This document shows positions 6,395 to 6,830 of a stretch of DNA of 6,830 nucleotides, piece by piece (position 1 is the stretch's first letter; every line of letters starts with the position of its first letter). The stretch spans positions 1-6,830 of the forward strand of contig JAUWTR010000092.1 of NCBI GenBank assembly GCA_030614645.1, read 5' to 3'. The notes beneath the pieces were generated by a model. That model saw only the letters and a program-made list of their open reading frames with translations, was not told the DNA's origin and did no database searches. Position numbers and translations under genes: made by a program. This DNA comes from Candidatus Aminicenantota bacterium (GTDB lineage: Bacteria; Acidobacteriota; Aminicenantia; Aminicenantales; Aminicenantaceae).

Positions 6395-6422
6395 TTGACA
6401 AACAATCTGATAGGTGTATAAT
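6395..6422 (+). promoter_or_regulatory. Near-consensus sigma-A promoter of the TetR-family gene
   Basis: A perfect TTGACA (6395-6400), a 16-nt spacer and a perfect TATAAT (6417-6422) precede the TetR-family gene. Transcription would begin at about 6429, inside the repeat cluster described in the next entry. Such a strong core promoter overlapped by repeats is the usual design of a self-repressed regulator gene. Confidence 0.8.
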
Positions 6423-6425
6423 TAT

Positions 6426-6462
6426 AATCGACTACAAAACAAATATAGTCAACTAGTCGATT
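6426..6462 (+). promoter_or_regulatory. Inverted-repeat cluster, probable TetR-family operator
   Basis: AATCGACTA at 6426-6434 and TAGTCGATT at 6454-6462 are perfect 9-nt inverted repeats separated by 19 nt. Between them lies TAGTCAA (6446-6452). TCAACTAGTCGA at 6449-6460 is itself a palindrome with one mismatched pair. All elements are variants of one half-site, T-C/T-G/A-ACTA. The cluster covers the predicted transcription start and ends just before the first candidate start codon, so binding would block transcription. The natural candidate to bind is the TetR-family protein encoded directly downstream. Confidence 0.6.
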
Positions 6463-6464
6463 TC

Positions 6465-6830
6465 ATGAACGGAAAAGATAAAAAGATGAGTAGTGAAAAG
6501 CGAAGCACAATTCTTAAAGTCTATCATGCTCTATTTTCCCGGTTTGGATTTATTAAAACCACTGTGGATGAAATTGCCAAATTGGCCCGAATAGGCAAAG
6601 GGACGATCTATCATTACTTCAGGAGTAAAGAAGAGGTCTTTGCAGAAGTCATTAAAAAAGAGAGCGGTGCTCTCCAAGAAAAAATTCATCTGGCATTAGA
6701 AGCCGAACATACTCCTCAGGGTAAACTCACCACGTTTGTAAAGACTAGATCCCATCATTTAAAGAATCTGACTAACTACTACAGTGCTTTAACAGATGAT
6801 TATTTGGAGCACTATGCTTTCATTGAGGAA
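6465..6830 (+). CDS. TetR/AcrR-family transcriptional repressor (3' end beyond window)
   Basis: The frame is open from 6465 to the window end (122 codons, no stop), so the gene is cut by the border. Residues 16-63 form a typical TetR DNA-binding domain: ILKVYHALFSRFGF as helix 1, then TTVDEIAKLARIGKGTIYHYF (residues 32-52) as the helix-turn-helix, and KEEVFAEVI. The ligand-binding part has only begun (from about residue 66), so the inducer is unknown. Two starts are possible. ATG at 6465 has no ribosome site; ATG at 6486, in frame, has GGA at 6471-6473 (12 nt away) and gives the usual short leader before helix 1. I report the longer form as the outer limit. The gene probably represses itself through the repeats at 6426-6462 and may control genes further downstream. 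A link to the rnf operon is not shown. Confidence 0.9.
   Translation, partial: MNGKDKKMSSEKRSTILKVYHALFSRFGFIKTTVDEIAKLARIGKGTIYHYFRSKEEVFAEVIKKESGALQEKIHLALEAEHTPQGKLTTFVKTRSHHLKNLTNYYSALTDDYLEHYAFIEE

Overview
The window carries an apparently intact electron-transport operon on the plus strand, flanked by two genes that run off its ends. The core (268-5148) is a six-gene Rnf cluster in the order rnfC-rnfD-rnfG-rnfE-rnfA-rnfB. Rnf is a membrane complex that moves electrons between reduced ferredoxin and NAD+ and couples this to Na+ or H+ transport. The order C-D-G-E-A-B is the arrangement known from acetogenic and other clostridia; gammaproteobacteria usually have A-B-C-D-G-E. Together with strong GGAG-type ribosome sites, sigma-A-like promoters and moderate base composition (judged by eye, not computed), this suggests an anaerobic Bacillota (Clostridia-like) organism. 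That assignment is an inference; no rRNA or other marker gene is present.

Layout. 1-101 (minus strand) is the 5' end of a gene whose N-terminus resembles a GNAT-type acetyltransferase family, with a good ribosome site and an extended -10 promoter. 102-267 is the divergent promoter region, with a plausible promoter for the rnf operon at 209-238. 268-5148 is rnfCDGEAB; every junction overlaps by 1 to about 14 nt, so the genes look translationally coupled. 5138-5569 encodes a small RseC-family membrane protein overlapping the end of rnfB. 5571-6305 encodes a protein with a twin-arginine-like N-terminus, a middle domain I cannot assign and a C-terminal NusG-domain-II-like module. 6306-6464 is non-coding and holds a weak terminator candidate, a near-consensus promoter and a cluster of short inverted repeats. 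6465-6830 is the first 122 codons of a TetR-family repressor, cut by the window end.

How the genes work together. In the known complex, electrons from ferredoxin enter at RnfB (iron-sulfur clusters) and cross the membrane through the RnfA/RnfE pair, which shares an intramembrane iron-sulfur centre. They then pass through the covalent flavins of RnfG and RnfD and reach RnfC, the cytoplasmic NAD-reactive subunit. All the expected cysteine and flavin-attachment motifs are visible. RseC and the NusG-II-like protein are embedded in the same transcription unit and are probably accessory or maturation proteins, but their exact roles are unknown. No ApbE flavin transferase, needed to attach the FMN groups, is in the window.

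I see no phage, insertion sequence, CRISPR array or RNA gene. The main content is a known system. The least explained parts are the middle domain of the last operon gene and the operator-like repeats in front of the TetR gene.
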